Assembly: GCA_005778355.1 (NCBI GenBank)
Contig: SXON01000203.1
Location: forward strand, 1 to 45,121
DNA length: 45,121 nt
DNA from: Pseudomonadota bacterium
GTDB lineage: Bacteria; Myxococcota_A; UBA796; SXON01
Direction of reading: 5' to 3'
Shown: positions 34,701 through 42,517 of the stretch, piece by piece
How positions within the stretch are numbered: position 1 is the first letter of the stretch
Layout of the letters: the number at the start of each line of letters is the position of its first letter
The notes under the pieces: generated by a model
What the model was told of the DNA's origin: nothing
The model's database searches: none
What the model saw: the letters and a program-made list of their open reading frames with translations, nothing else
Position numbers and translations under genes: made by a program

Positions 34701-37317
34701 TGGCGTCGGTGGCGTCGCCGTAGCCATCGCCGTCGCCGTCGTCGTAGCTGGTGGCCTGCCCGGTAACGGAAGGGTCGCTGTCGTCTGACAGGCCGTCGCA
34801 GTCGTCGTCAATGCCGTTGCAAACCTCCGTATCCGCCGGTGATACAGCGCTGGATGTATCGTCGCAGTCGTCGTCGTTGCTCACGTTGCCCGCGGGGGTG
34901 GAGCACGAGGTCGTGGCGTCGGAGGCGTCGCCGTAGCCATCGCCGTCGCCATCGTCGTAGCTGGTGGCCTGCCCGGACACGGAGGGGTCGCTGTCGTCGG
35001 AGAGCCCGTCGCAGTCGTCGTCGATGCCGTTGCAGGCCTCGGTGTCGGCTGGTGATACATCACTCGATGTATCATCACAGTCGGCGTTATCCGCCACGTA
35101 GCCTGCGGGAACGTCGCAGGCGTCGCGGGTGGCACTGGCGTTGCCGTAGCCGTCGCTGTCGGCATCGGCGTACCAGGTGCTGGGGTCGCTCACTGTGCTG
35201 TCGTCGTCATCCACGAGGCCGTCGCAGTCATCGTCGAGGCCGTTGCAACTCTCGGTCGCGCTCGGCGACACGGCGCCGTCGGTATCGTCGCAGTCGTCGC
35301 TCGTGGCCACGAAACCCGTGGGAGCCTCGCAGTCCGGGGTCGTCACCGCGCCGTCGCCGTGGCCGTCGCCATCGTCATCCGCGTACCAGGTGAGCGCGTC
35401 GCTCGCGCCCGGGCCGTCGGTCGTGCCGTCGCAGTCGTCATCGAGGCCGTTGCAGGTCTCGGTCGCGCTCGGCGACACGGCGCTGTCGGTGTCGTCGCAT
35501 TCTTCGCACGCGGCCCAGCCGTCGCCGTCGTTGTCGGCGTAGCCAGTGGAGCCGTCGCAGTTGTAGTCGGCGGGGTCGGCGCAGTCGCTCTCGCTCGCGC
35601 CGGGGTGGTAGTCGGTGTCGGTGTCGTCGCAGTCGCCATCGAGAGACACGAAGCCCGTGGGCGCGTCACAGCTCACCGCGCTGGTGCTTCCGCCGTAGCC
35701 ATCACCGTCGAGATCCTCGAACCAGGTGGTGGGGTCTGCGGGGCTGTCGTCGTCGTCGACGAGGCCGTCACAGTCGTCGTCGATGCCGTTGCAGGCCTCC
35801 GTGCCGGCCGGTGATACATCGATGGATGTATCATCACAGTCTTCGTTGTTCGCGACGTATCCGGAGGGTGCATCGCAGGCCGACACGCTCACGCTCGCGT
35901 CGCCGTAGCCGTCGCCGTCGGCATCAGCGTACCAGCTGGTCGGGTCGGCGGCGGTGTCGGCGTCGTCCACCAGCGTGTCGCAGTCGTCGTCGAGGCCGTT
36001 GCAGGTCTCGGTGGCGGCGGGGTTCACCGCGCCGTCGGCGTCGTCGCAGTCGGTGTCGTCGAGCACATTGCCCGAGGGAACATCGCAGGCGAGAGTACTG
36101 CTCGCAGCGTCGCCGAAGGCGTCGGCGTCGGCGTCGGCGTAGCTCGTGGCTTGCCCGGTCACCGAGCCGTCGAGGTCGTCGGCGAGGCCGTCACAGTCCT
36201 CGTCGGCGTCGGCGGCGTCGCAGGCCTCGGTGCCGGCCGGGTTGGTGGTCGCCACGCCGTCGTCGCAGTCCTGGCAGGCAGGCCAGCCATCGCTGTCGGC
36301 GTCGGCGTAGCCGGTGGAACCGTCGCAGTTGTAGTCGGTGGGGTCGGCGCAGTCGCTCTCGTCGGCGCCGGGGTGGATGTCCGCGTTGGCGTCGTTGCAG
36401 TCGCCCCCGGTGGCCACGTCGGCGCCGCTGGCGTCGCAGGCGGTGTAGGCGGTGGCGTCGCTGCCGCGGCCGTCACCATCGGCGTCGGCGTACCAGGTGG
36501 TGGTGTCGAGCACGCTCGTGTCGTCGTCGTCCACGAGGCCGTCGCAGTCGTCGTCCACGTCGTTGCAGGCCTCGTCGGCGCTGGGCGACACGCTGCCGTC
36601 GGTGTCGTCGCAGTCGTCGCCGCCATGATCCGCCGACACGTGCCCGTCGCCGTCCTCGTCGCCCTCGACCACGCTGAAGGTCACCAGCGCCGAGGCGGTG
36701 GCCCCGTGGCTGTCCTGGGCGGTCACCGAGAGGCTGTGAGCGCCCACGGCGGGGCTGAGCACCAGCCGGGCGTGCCCGTCGCTGTCGGGATTCGACGGCA
36801 GGCTGGCGCCGTCGGTGGCCGATCCGCTCCAGGTGAGCGCGAGCTTGGCGAGATCGGGCTCGTCGGCGTCGTCGAAGGCCACGTCGACGCTGATGGGTTC
36901 CCCCGCGAGGTAGGCGAGCCCGTCGGCCGGCGACAGGAAGCTCACCGTCGGCACGCCGTTCTCGATCACGCTGAAGCTGATGCTGTCGGTGCCGGACTCA
37001 CCCTGCGGGTCGATGGCCACGAGCGCCACCACGTGCTCGCCCGGCGTGAAGGCCCCGGCGGGCACGAGCAGCACGGTGTCGCCGGACACGGAGCTTTCAC
37101 CGTCGAGCCGAGCGGTGCCGTCGAGGGTCCACGAGAGGCTCAGCTCCGCGATCTCCGACTGCTCGTCCACCACCTTGGCGGCGAAGCTGAGGCTCTCGCC
37201 TTCCACCACCGAGGCGCCTTCGCCCGGGGAGGTGATCGACACCACCGGGGCGTTGTTGTGGACGGTGAGGCCATTGTCGCCGCAGGCGACGAGGAGGAGA
37301 GGGAGGAGCAGGCGCAT
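31744..37317 (-). CDS. Giant lipoprotein: two Ig/PKD-like domains, 17 MopE-type Asp/Cys repeats, FG-GAP propeller
   Basis: 1,857 residues from ATG 37317 (signal MRLLLPLLLVAC, lipobox cysteine at residue 12). Next come two beta-sandwich-like domains (APVVSITSPGEGASVVEGES and VPTVSFLSPADGLAYLAGEP). From about 36580 to 33090 there are about 17 repeats of 45-75 residues, each built on a C-NGIDDDCDG core, a DADGDGYG loop and a DDDCDDT block, as in MopE-type putative metal-binding motifs. The C-terminal 440 residues form an FG-GAP propeller (GYDDIVVGAPGDDD and similar loops). The repeats carry regular cysteines and dense Asp, so calcium or other cation binding outside the cell is likely. Four central repeats are near-identical 213-bp copies. 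Confidence 0.88.
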   Translation of the reverse strand: MRLLLPLLLVACGDNGLTVHNNAPVVSITSPGEGASVVEGESLSFAAKVVDEQSEIAELSLSWTLDGTARLDGESSVSGDTVLLVPAGAFTPGEHVVALVAIDPQGESGTDSISFSVIENGVPTVSFLSPADGLAYLAGEPISVDVAFDDADEPDLAKLALTWSGSATDGASLPSNPDSDGHARLVLSPAVGAHSLSVTAQDSHGATASALVTFSVVEGDEDGDGHVSADHGGDDCDDTDGSVSPSADEACNDVDDDCDGLVDDDDTSVLDTTTWYADADGDGRGSDATAYTACDASGADVATGGDCNDANADIHPGADESDCADPTDYNCDGSTGYADADSDGWPACQDCDDGVATTNPAGTEACDAADADEDCDGLADDLDGSVTGQATSYADADADAFGDAASSTLACDVPSGNVLDDTDCDDADGAVNPAATETCNGLDDDCDTLVDDADTAADPTSWYADADGDGYGDASVSVSACDAPSGYVANNEDCDDTSIDVSPAGTEACNGIDDDCDGLVDDDDSPADPTTWFEDLDGDGYGGSTSAVSCDAPTGFVSLDGDCDDTDTDYHPGASESDCADPADYNCDGSTGYADNDGDGWAACEECDDTDSAVSPSATETCNGLDDDCDGTTDGPGASDALTWYADDDGDGHGDGAVTTPDCEAPTGFVATSDDCDDTDGAVSPSATESCNGLDDDCDGLVDDDDSTVSDPSTWYADADSDGYGNASATRDACDVPAGYVADNADCDDTSSDVSPADTEACNGIDDDCDGLSDDSDPSVSGQATSYDDGDGDGYGDASDATTSCSTPAGNVSNDDDCDDTSSAVSPADTEVCNGIDDDCDGLSDDSDPSVTGQATSYDDGDGDGYGDATDATTSCSTPSGNVSNDDDCDDTSSAVSPADTEACNGIDDDCDGLSDDSDPSVSGQATSYDDGDGDGYGDASDATTSCSTPTGNVSNDDDCDDTSSAVSPADTEACNGIDDDCDGLSDDSDPSVTGQATSYDDGDGDGYGDASDATTSCSTPSGNVSNDDDCDDTSSDVSPADTERCNSIDDDCDGSTDESSAVDAATWYRDADSDGYGLATSSTAACSAPSGYVSNDDDCNDGSAAISPADSEVCDAANTDEDCDGTTDDADSSASGKSTFYADSDGDGYGDAAASTAYCDAPSGVVSNDDDCDDTSASVSPADTEYCNGEDDDCDGSTDENSAADAITWYRDADSDGYGQSSSTTAACSLPSGYAATGGDCDDSNSSEYPGATEVCDGDDDDCDGSADESGATGESTWYRDADSDGYGSSSTTASACTVPSGYVSNSTDCNDGNAGVSPGDAEVCDASNTDEDCDGTADDLDTSSSGQSTWYADADSDSYGDPASYSQLCEQPSGTVSNDDDCDDTDTGISPADTEICEDLVDQDCDGADQACGYYGGFAISSADATIYGESADDEFGRGVATGFDHDGDGYDDIVVGAPGDDDYFTDAGSTYLYEGPIAAGPEDSEDSDYGRIFPLYSYQEIGNNIYDMGDIDEDGYGDFSMSRYHSSSVGTPNEIYLGPISYGSNSYSTDSAYSYGSTAGCNRCFVNGGDFSATSGSDEIFYGLSTFSSSRGLVYVANLGVSAAVASWSGEATSDLLGFAVGGGEDGDTDGDGYTDAWGGAYQHDTGGSNAGAVYVVKGPVTGTGVPISSVYDGKINGAAAGDYLGYGMKTVGDNNDDGYGGDILVAATGDDDGGSASGVIFLFENGEDESSTADAEATIIGAEASDAIGSQLIEVGDVNGDGGIDLLVGSSVADVNGTNSGAAWLIYGPLAGSYDLSADYDAVFYGSASDACGRQGGLGDTNGDGLDDIVLGCAAGDSGTSVDHGTVSIFYGY
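34177..35028. repeat. Four near-identical 213-bp tandem repeats in the giant lipoprotein gene
   Basis: The boundary word GTTGCA recurs at 34177, 34390, 34603, 34816 and 35029, exactly 213 bp apart (71 codons). The copies differ at few positions, including at synonymous sites, so they arose by recent duplication or are kept alike by recombination. Copy number change would stay in frame. Confidence 0.92.
35812..35833. repeat. Perfect 9-bp inverted repeat with 4-bp loop, one of a series of AT-rich hairpins
   Basis: TGATACATC (35812-35820) and GATGTATCA (35825-35833) are perfect complements. The same hairpin with loop ACTC is at 35053-35074; shorter versions (TGATACA...TGTATCA) occur at 34414-34435, and with one mismatch at 34627-34648 and 34840-34861. 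All fall in the same codons of the Asp/Cys repeats and use A/T-rich codons (ACA, GTA, TCA) unusual for this DNA. Confidence 0.8.
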
Positions 37318-37419
37318 GGGGCTGCCGATGGTAGCCGAGCCCGCTGGCGGCGCGCACCCGCCTTGTGAAAAGGACGTCGAAGCCTCGGGCCTGGACCCCA
37401 CTCTGGACTACGGTTTCGC

Positions 37420-38544
37420 ATGCGCCCTGTCCTTTCCCTCCTCGGTTTCTGCGCGCTCGCCTGCGGGGTGGGCCACGCCCCGGCCACCTACGACACTGCC
37501 GTCGACCCCTACGCGGCTGCCGACGCCGACGCCGAGGAATATGCCGAGGTGGCCACGGAGTTGGCCAGCTACCGGAGCCGTTTCCTCGACGACGAGGCGG
37601 ACGAGCTCTACGCCGAGGGACACTGGCTTTTCTGGCTCACGTTTCCCGGCTACGACCCTGTGCTCCACGCCTGGGACAGTCGCGCGGACCAGCAGGTGGA
37701 CTACGACTTCTCCATCGGCTCCGACACCTACAACTACCGGGCCAGCAGCGCGCTGGTGGTCACCGCCACGCCCGAAGGGAGCAGCGTGGTGTACAGCGCC
37801 TACGCCATCGACAAGGCCAGCGCGCGGGAGGGCACCGCCGAGTTCGACGCGCCCACCAATGGTTCGCGCTGGCATGCCTACGCGGTGGACGGCACCACGG
37901 TGTACCTCGTCGTCAGCGGCGGGCGAGAAACGGCGCTTTACACCTGGGAGCCGCCCGGCGAGCCCGAGCGACAGTGGAGCTTCGAGGAGCTTGGTTACGA
38001 GCTCGGGGAGTTCTGGGACTTCGACGTGGAGGGCACCACCATGATCTTCATCGAGAGCGGACGCATCTGGCGCGCCGACGTGCGCACCGGCGAGGGCGAG
38101 TGGCTCGGCAACGAGACTCAGGTGAGCGGCTCGGTGTCCTACGACAGCGAGGCGGTGATCTGGGCCACCGACCAGGGCATCTACTGGTACGACTACGACG
38201 CCAACGGGCGCGTGGTGAACCTGAGCGACCGCATCAACACCGCGGACTACCGGCTGAACGACACCTACGACAGCACGCACAAGCTGGTGGAGACCGGCTT
38301 CTGGCGCGATGGCAACGCGTTTGTCTACGAGGCCTACAGTGGTATCTACCTCTACGACCTCGGCACCAGCGCCTTCGAACCGATCATCCTCGAGATGCCG
38401 GACTCCGCGGTCCGAGTGACATGGCGCGACCCGGTGATGCTGGACGATGGCACACTGTTTGTGACCGGACTCGAGTCGGAGTCGGGGAGCGTGGGGGCGG
38501 ACGGGCCGGTGTGGCGGGTGGATCACCCGGCGCTCTCGCGCTGA
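37420..38544 (+). CDS. Secreted lipoprotein of unknown function, beta-propeller-like
   Basis: 374 residues. Signal MRPVLSLLGFCALAC gives lipobox Cys15. The mature part opens with an acidic Ala-rich helix (YAAADADAEEYAEVATELASYRSR, in two stretches of at most 20) and continues with short beta-type segments, such as LFWLTFPGYDPVLHAWD, TTVYLVVSGGRETALYTWE, EAVIWATDQGIYWYDYD and NAFVYEAYSGIYLYDL. The regular spacing of W/Y-rich strands suggests a six- or seven-bladed propeller of the TolB/WD type. No catalytic motif. Divergent from the giant repeat lipoprotein across a 102-bp gap in which I see no clear promoter. Confidence 0.75.
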   Translation: MRPVLSLLGFCALACGVGHAPATYDTAVDPYAAADADAEEYAEVATELASYRSRFLDDEADELYAEGHWLFWLTFPGYDPVLHAWDSRADQQVDYDFSIGSDTYNYRASSALVVTATPEGSSVVYSAYAIDKASAREGTAEFDAPTNGSRWHAYAVDGTTVYLVVSGGRETALYTWEPPGEPERQWSFEELGYELGEFWDFDVEGTTMIFIESGRIWRADVRTGEGEWLGNETQVSGSVSYDSEAVIWATDQGIYWYDYDANGRVVNLSDRINTADYRLNDTYDSTHKLVETGFWRDGNAFVYEAYSGIYLYDLGTSAFEPIILEMPDSAVRVTWRDPVMLDDGTLFVTGLESESGSVGADGPVWRVDHPALSR

Positions 38545-38634
38545 CACAAAGGCCAGGAGCGTGTCAAAACGCCGCGAGCGTCGACCTGTGGGCCTTCCCC
38601 CAGGCATCATTGCGCGCCTCCCCTCAGGTGACCT

Positions 38635-39717
38635 TTGCGCGCCCTGTCCCTCGTTCTTCTCCTCGTGATCCCCCAGGCATCGGCCCTCGACATCGGGCCT
38701 GGCATCCATGTCCGGCAAGTGGCGGCGCCGCCACAGCCGCTGTCGGGCGTCAAATCGCTCACCGTGGGCAAGTTCAGCGGCACCTTCGGTAGCCTCATGA
38801 GCGAGCAGCTCACCACCGCCCTCGGCGACGCCGAGCGCGCCCTCCCCGAGGACTCCCAGATGCTCGCCAAGGGGGCGGCCGCCCTCGGGGCCGGCCTCGC
38901 GGCCGGCGCGGCCAGCGCGCTCACCTTCGGCCTCGCCGCGCCCTCGGCCTACACGGCGGTGAACGACGCGGCGACCAACTCCATCGAGAGCAAGCGCGTA
39001 CAGCTCGACGACGGGCTCACGATCATGCCGATGAAGCTCGGCAGCAAGGGCGACGCCACCATCTCGGGCAGCGTGACCGAGCGGAAGGAAGAGGCGAGCT
39101 ACACCAAGACCGAGAGCCGCACCGAGAACGGGTACACGTACGAGGTGAAGGTGCTCTGCATGAAGCGCAGCGTGTCGGTCGACCTCGCGTGGACCATCGT
39201 GGACAAGGGCGGCAAGGAGCTCGCTTCTGCCGAGGAAACGCTGCGCGCCGCCGACGACCGTTGCGACGCCGACGTGTCCAACCTGTCATCGACCGACGCG
39301 CTCGTGGCCTACGCGCTGCGCGGGAAGGGCCTGACCATCGCCAACAACATCGCCCCGGCGTGGCGCACCTTCCGTGTCGATCTCGACACCGACAAGACGG
39401 TGAAAGACGCGGTGAAGCTCGCGACCAAAGATGGCGACCGCGCCACGGCCGCCTGCCAGGTGAAGGCGGTGTACGACGCCGACGCCAAGAACGCCGTGGC
39501 GGCCTACGATCTCGGCGCCTTTGCCGAGGCCGGCGGTCACCTGGACGCCGCCCAGGGCTACTACGAGGCGGCGATCAAGGCCAAGAAGCACAAGGGCGCC
39601 GAGAAGGCGCTGGCTCGCCTCGAGACACGCCGCGCCGAGCTGGCGGCCCTCGAGAAGGCCTGGGGCATGAAGTACAGCATCAGCCCCGAGGTGGACTGGT
39701 CGGGCTGCGCGGGCTGA
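38635..39717 (+). CDS. Secreted protein with glycine-zipper and TPR-like C-terminus
   Basis: 360 residues from TTG 38635, with AGGTGA 3-4 nt upstream. Sec signal ALSLVLLLVIPQASA is cleaved before LDIGPG. The opening strand LSGVKSLTVGKFSGTFGSLMSEQLTTAL recalls the CsgG/DUF6340-type N-terminus (quoted as LTVGKFSGTFGSLMSEQL). A Gly/Ala-rich helical hairpin follows (KGAAALGAGLAAGAASAL), then a beta domain with paired cysteines (LCMKRSV, DDRCDAD), and a helical end (AAYDLGAFAEAGGHLDAAQG, YYEAAIKAKKHKGAEKALAR) like a TPR pair. Envelope assembly or scaffold role is inference. It converges with the next gene with 3 bp between stops. Confidence 0.75.
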   Translation: MRALSLVLLLVIPQASALDIGPGIHVRQVAAPPQPLSGVKSLTVGKFSGTFGSLMSEQLTTALGDAERALPEDSQMLAKGAAALGAGLAAGAASALTFGLAAPSAYTAVNDAATNSIESKRVQLDDGLTIMPMKLGSKGDATISGSVTERKEEASYTKTESRTENGYTYEVKVLCMKRSVSVDLAWTIVDKGGKELASAEETLRAADDRCDADVSNLSSTDALVAYALRGKGLTIANNIAPAWRTFRVDLDTDKTVKDAVKLATKDGDRATAACQVKAVYDADAKNAVAAYDLGAFAEAGGHLDAAQGYYEAAIKAKKHKGAEKALARLETRRAELAALEKAWGMKYSISPEVDWSGCAG

Positions 39718-39720
39718 GGC

Positions 39721-42462
39721 TCACCGCCCCGGCACCACGTAGATCCCGCCGGCGCCCGTGTAGGAGCCGTCGAGCCCGGGCGCGCCCATCGCGAGGTCGT
39801 CGTTACCGTCGCCATCGACGTCCGCGCCGCCGGAGAGCCCGGCGCCGAGGTGGTGGCCCGAGTCCGTGCCGAGGTAGGACTCGCCGGCGTCGGCCTCGGT
39901 GAGCGTCGCGGCCCAGGTGGCGCCTGCGAAGAGGAACACCGCGCCGGCCTCGATGTCCGGCGTGTCGTACTCGGGCGCGCCCACCGCGAGGTCGGGCACG
40001 CCGTCGCCGTCGAGGTCGGTCTGGCTCGACAAGGACGCGCCGAAGTCCCCGGAGCCGGTGATGGTCACGTCGGCGGTGGCCGTGGTCTCGGTGCCCGACA
40101 GGCTGCCGGCCCACCAGGCGTACACCTCGTCGTTGGCGGGGCTGGCCACCACGAGGTCGCCGTCGCCATCGCCGTCGTAGTCGGCCGGGCTCGCGAGCGA
40201 GGAACGACCGAGGTGCTCTTCCACGCCGACTCCGGTGATCTCGAACGCGGCCGAGGTGCTGGCCTTGTACCCCCAGCTGAGCGACGCGTTGCCTTGGAAG
40301 AGGAAGATGGCGCCCGCGTCGTATACCGAGCCGCTGCCGTTGCGATTGGGCGAGCCGGCGAGAATGTCGTCGTAGCCGTCGCCGTTACTGTCGCCGAGGG
40401 CGATGGAGCGGCCGAGCTGGTCGTCCGAGCTGTCGCCACAGAGCACGCCGTCGGCATCGTCGAGGTCGTAGCTACCGGAGAAGGCTGAGCCGCCCTCGAA
40501 GATCGCCACTGTCCCGCCGCGACCGTAGCTGCCACCGCGATTGTCGAGGGGGGCGGCGATCACGATGTCCGCCGAGCCGTCGCCGTCAATGTCGGCGGTG
40601 GTGGCCCAGGTGAGCTCGTCGTCGTTGTCGTCGCCCTCGAAGGTGGCGGCGGACTTGGTGCCGACCCAGAAGTTGCCGGTGAGCGAACTGCCGCCGCTCA
40701 CCAGGTAGACCGTGCCTTCCTCGCTGCCCTGGTCGGTGGCGGCCACGAGCGTGTCGTCGATGCCGTCGCCGGTGAGGTCGGCGCCGGTGTGGAGCACGTG
40801 GGCCACCGGGTAGTCGTAGCTGCCGCCGTAGGCGTCGGCGTAGTCCACGCTGGTGAGGGTGTAGGTGCCGTCGTAGAAGCTGTCCCCAGACGCCCACCAG
40901 GCGTGACCCGTCGATAGCTCGGCGCTGGTCACGACGATGTCCGTCTCGCCGTCGTTGTCCATGTCGCCGCCAATGGCAAATCCACCGTCCTGTCCGATGG
41001 CCCAGATGGAGGTGGGACCGTCGAGCACCGCGCCCGCGTAGTCCTCGATGGCGAGATCGTCGGCGAGACCGTTGCAGTCGTTGTCCACGTCGTCGCGCGT
41101 CTCGGCGGTGGGTTCGCCCACGGTGGCGTCGGTGTCGTCGCAGTCGTCGTTCACCTCGATCCCATCGGCGTCCTGATCGTCGTCGTTGTCGCCCGCGCAG
41201 TCGCTATCGACGCCGTCGTACCAGGTCTCGGCGAGGAGCGTGGAACGCGTGGCGTCGGTGTCGTCGCAGTCGGAGCCGTAGGGGTCGCCGTCCTTGTCCT
41301 GGTCGTCGTCGTCGGCGCCGTCGCAATCGGCGTCGAGGCCGTCGTACCAGGTCTCGGCGAGGAGCGTGGAGCGGGTGGCGTCGGTGTCGTCGCAGTCGGA
41401 GCCGTAGGGGTCGCCGTCGGCGTCCTGGTCGAAGTCGTCCGCCCCGTCGCAGTTACTGTCCACCCCGTCGTACCAGGTGTCGGGCGCGCCGGTGTACACG
41501 GTGGCGTCGGTGTCGTTGCAGTCGGTGGTGACCTCTTCCCCATCGAGGTCCTGGTCGTAGTCGTTGTCGCCCGCGCAGTCGGCGTCGAGGCCGTCGTACC
41601 AGGCATCCGGTGCCCCGGGGAAGGTGCTGCCGTCGGTGTCGTCGCACTCCTCGTCGACGAGGAAGCCGTCGGCGTCCTGGTCGAAGTCGTCGTCGCCCGC
41701 GCAGTCCTGGTCCACCCCGTCGTACCAGGTTTCTGCCGCGCCGGGGAAGATGCTGGCGTCGTTGTCGTCGCAATCGGCGGGGTAGGCCACGAGGTCGCCG
41801 TCGTAGTCGTAGTCGCTGCCACCGCTGCAATCGCTGTCGACGCTGTCGTACCAGGTCTCGAGCGCGCCGGGGTAGGCGCTCGGGTCGTTGTCGTCGCAGT
41901 CCTCGCCGCCACTGGCGAGGCTGCCGATGCCGTCGCCGTCGTCGTCGACCTGCACGGTGAGCGTGACGGGAACGACCAGGGGTTCGAGGAGGTTATCAGC
42001 GGTGAAGCTGAGCTCCACCGCGTAGTCGCCGTAGTTCTCCGGGATGACGGAGAGGATGTGGGCGCGACTCTCGCCCGCGTCGAGCGCGCTCGTGTCGGGG
42101 CTGGCGCGCCACTGGTCGGCGTGCACGCCGGTGAGCACGAGCGACACCTCGGCGTGGCCAGGGCCGAGGTTGTAGAGATCGAGGATTTCCGCCACCGTCT
42201 GGCCCACGAAGGCGAGGGGGAAGTCGAGTGATTCCGGGATGACCATCAGTTCCGCCGGCTCGGGCTCGCCGCTGTCGCCCGAGTCGGGGCCCCCGCTGTC
42301 GCCCGTGTCCGGATCGCCGGTGTCGGTCGCGGAATCGGTGTGGGTGTCCGAATCGGTGTCGGTGTCGGTGTCGGTGTCGGCATCGGCATCGGCATCGCCG
42401 GTTTCGCCCTTGGGCGAGCCACTGTCGTCGGGGGTACAGGCGAGCGCGAGAAGGAGAAGCAT
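39721..42462 (-). CDS. Surface lipoprotein: Asp-Thr linker, Asp/Cys 42-residue repeats, FG-GAP propeller
   Basis: 913 residues from ATG 42462. Signal MLLLLALAC gives a lipobox. A microsatellite-coded linker (DADADADTDTDTDTD) and more DTG-rich sequence follow, then a beta-sandwich-like region (LMVIPESLDFPLAFVGQTV), seven Asp/Cys repeats of 42 residues (SDCDDTDATRSTLLAETWYD and relatives), and a C-terminal FG-GAP propeller (GDSNGDGYDDILAGSPNRN, DLDGDGVPDLAVGAPEYD). It has the same module set as the giant lipoprotein at 31744 but a different repeat length and order, so the two are related by module shuffling rather than simple duplication. Likely outer-surface; ligand unknown. Confidence 0.85.
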   Translation of the reverse strand: MLLLLALACTPDDSGSPKGETGDADADADTDTDTDTDSDTHTDSATDTGDPDTGDSGGPDSGDSGEPEPAELMVIPESLDFPLAFVGQTVAEILDLYNLGPGHAEVSLVLTGVHADQWRASPDTSALDAGESRAHILSVIPENYGDYAVELSFTADNLLEPLVVPVTLTVQVDDDGDGIGSLASGGEDCDDNDPSAYPGALETWYDSVDSDCSGGSDYDYDGDLVAYPADCDDNDASIFPGAAETWYDGVDQDCAGDDDFDQDADGFLVDEECDDTDGSTFPGAPDAWYDGLDADCAGDNDYDQDLDGEEVTTDCNDTDATVYTGAPDTWYDGVDSNCDGADDFDQDADGDPYGSDCDDTDATRSTLLAETWYDGLDADCDGADDDDQDKDGDPYGSDCDDTDATRSTLLAETWYDGVDSDCAGDNDDDQDADGIEVNDDCDDTDATVGEPTAETRDDVDNDCNGLADDLAIEDYAGAVLDGPTSIWAIGQDGGFAIGGDMDNDGETDIVVTSAELSTGHAWWASGDSFYDGTYTLTSVDYADAYGGSYDYPVAHVLHTGADLTGDGIDDTLVAATDQGSEEGTVYLVSGGSSLTGNFWVGTKSAATFEGDDNDDELTWATTADIDGDGSADIVIAAPLDNRGGSYGRGGTVAIFEGGSAFSGSYDLDDADGVLCGDSSDDQLGRSIALGDSNGDGYDDILAGSPNRNGSGSVYDAGAIFLFQGNASLSWGYKASTSAAFEITGVGVEEHLGRSSLASPADYDGDGDGDLVVASPANDEVYAWWAGSLSGTETTATADVTITGSGDFGASLSSQTDLDGDGVPDLAVGAPEYDTPDIEAGAVFLFAGATWAATLTEADAGESYLGTDSGHHLGAGLSGGADVDGDGNDDLAMGAPGLDGSYTGAGGIYVVPGR
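41104..41930. repeat. 126-bp tandem repeats in the 913-residue lipoprotein gene
   Basis: About seven units of 42 codons. The best-matched pair are the units coding YGSDCDDTDATRSTLLAETW, whose shared words recur at about 41268 and 41394, 126 bp apart. The outer units have diverged further. In-frame copy-number change is possible. Confidence 0.75.
42355..42396. repeat. Hexanucleotide microsatellite in the lipoprotein linker
   Basis: Four GGTGTC units (42355-42378) followed by three GGCATC units (42379-42396). On the coding strand they encode alternating Asp-Ala and Asp-Thr. Because the unit is 6 bp, slippage would change linker length in frame, not the reading frame. Confidence 0.9.
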
Positions 42463-42517
42463 GGGTGCGACGTAGCGCGCGCGGCCGTTAGGAGCGCGGT
42501 ACCTACGAGGTGATCTG

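Noticed and set aside
34177..35028. Regularly spaced repeats as a CRISPR array
   Set aside because: Units are 213 bp and coding, with no alternating unique spacers of 25-45 bp.
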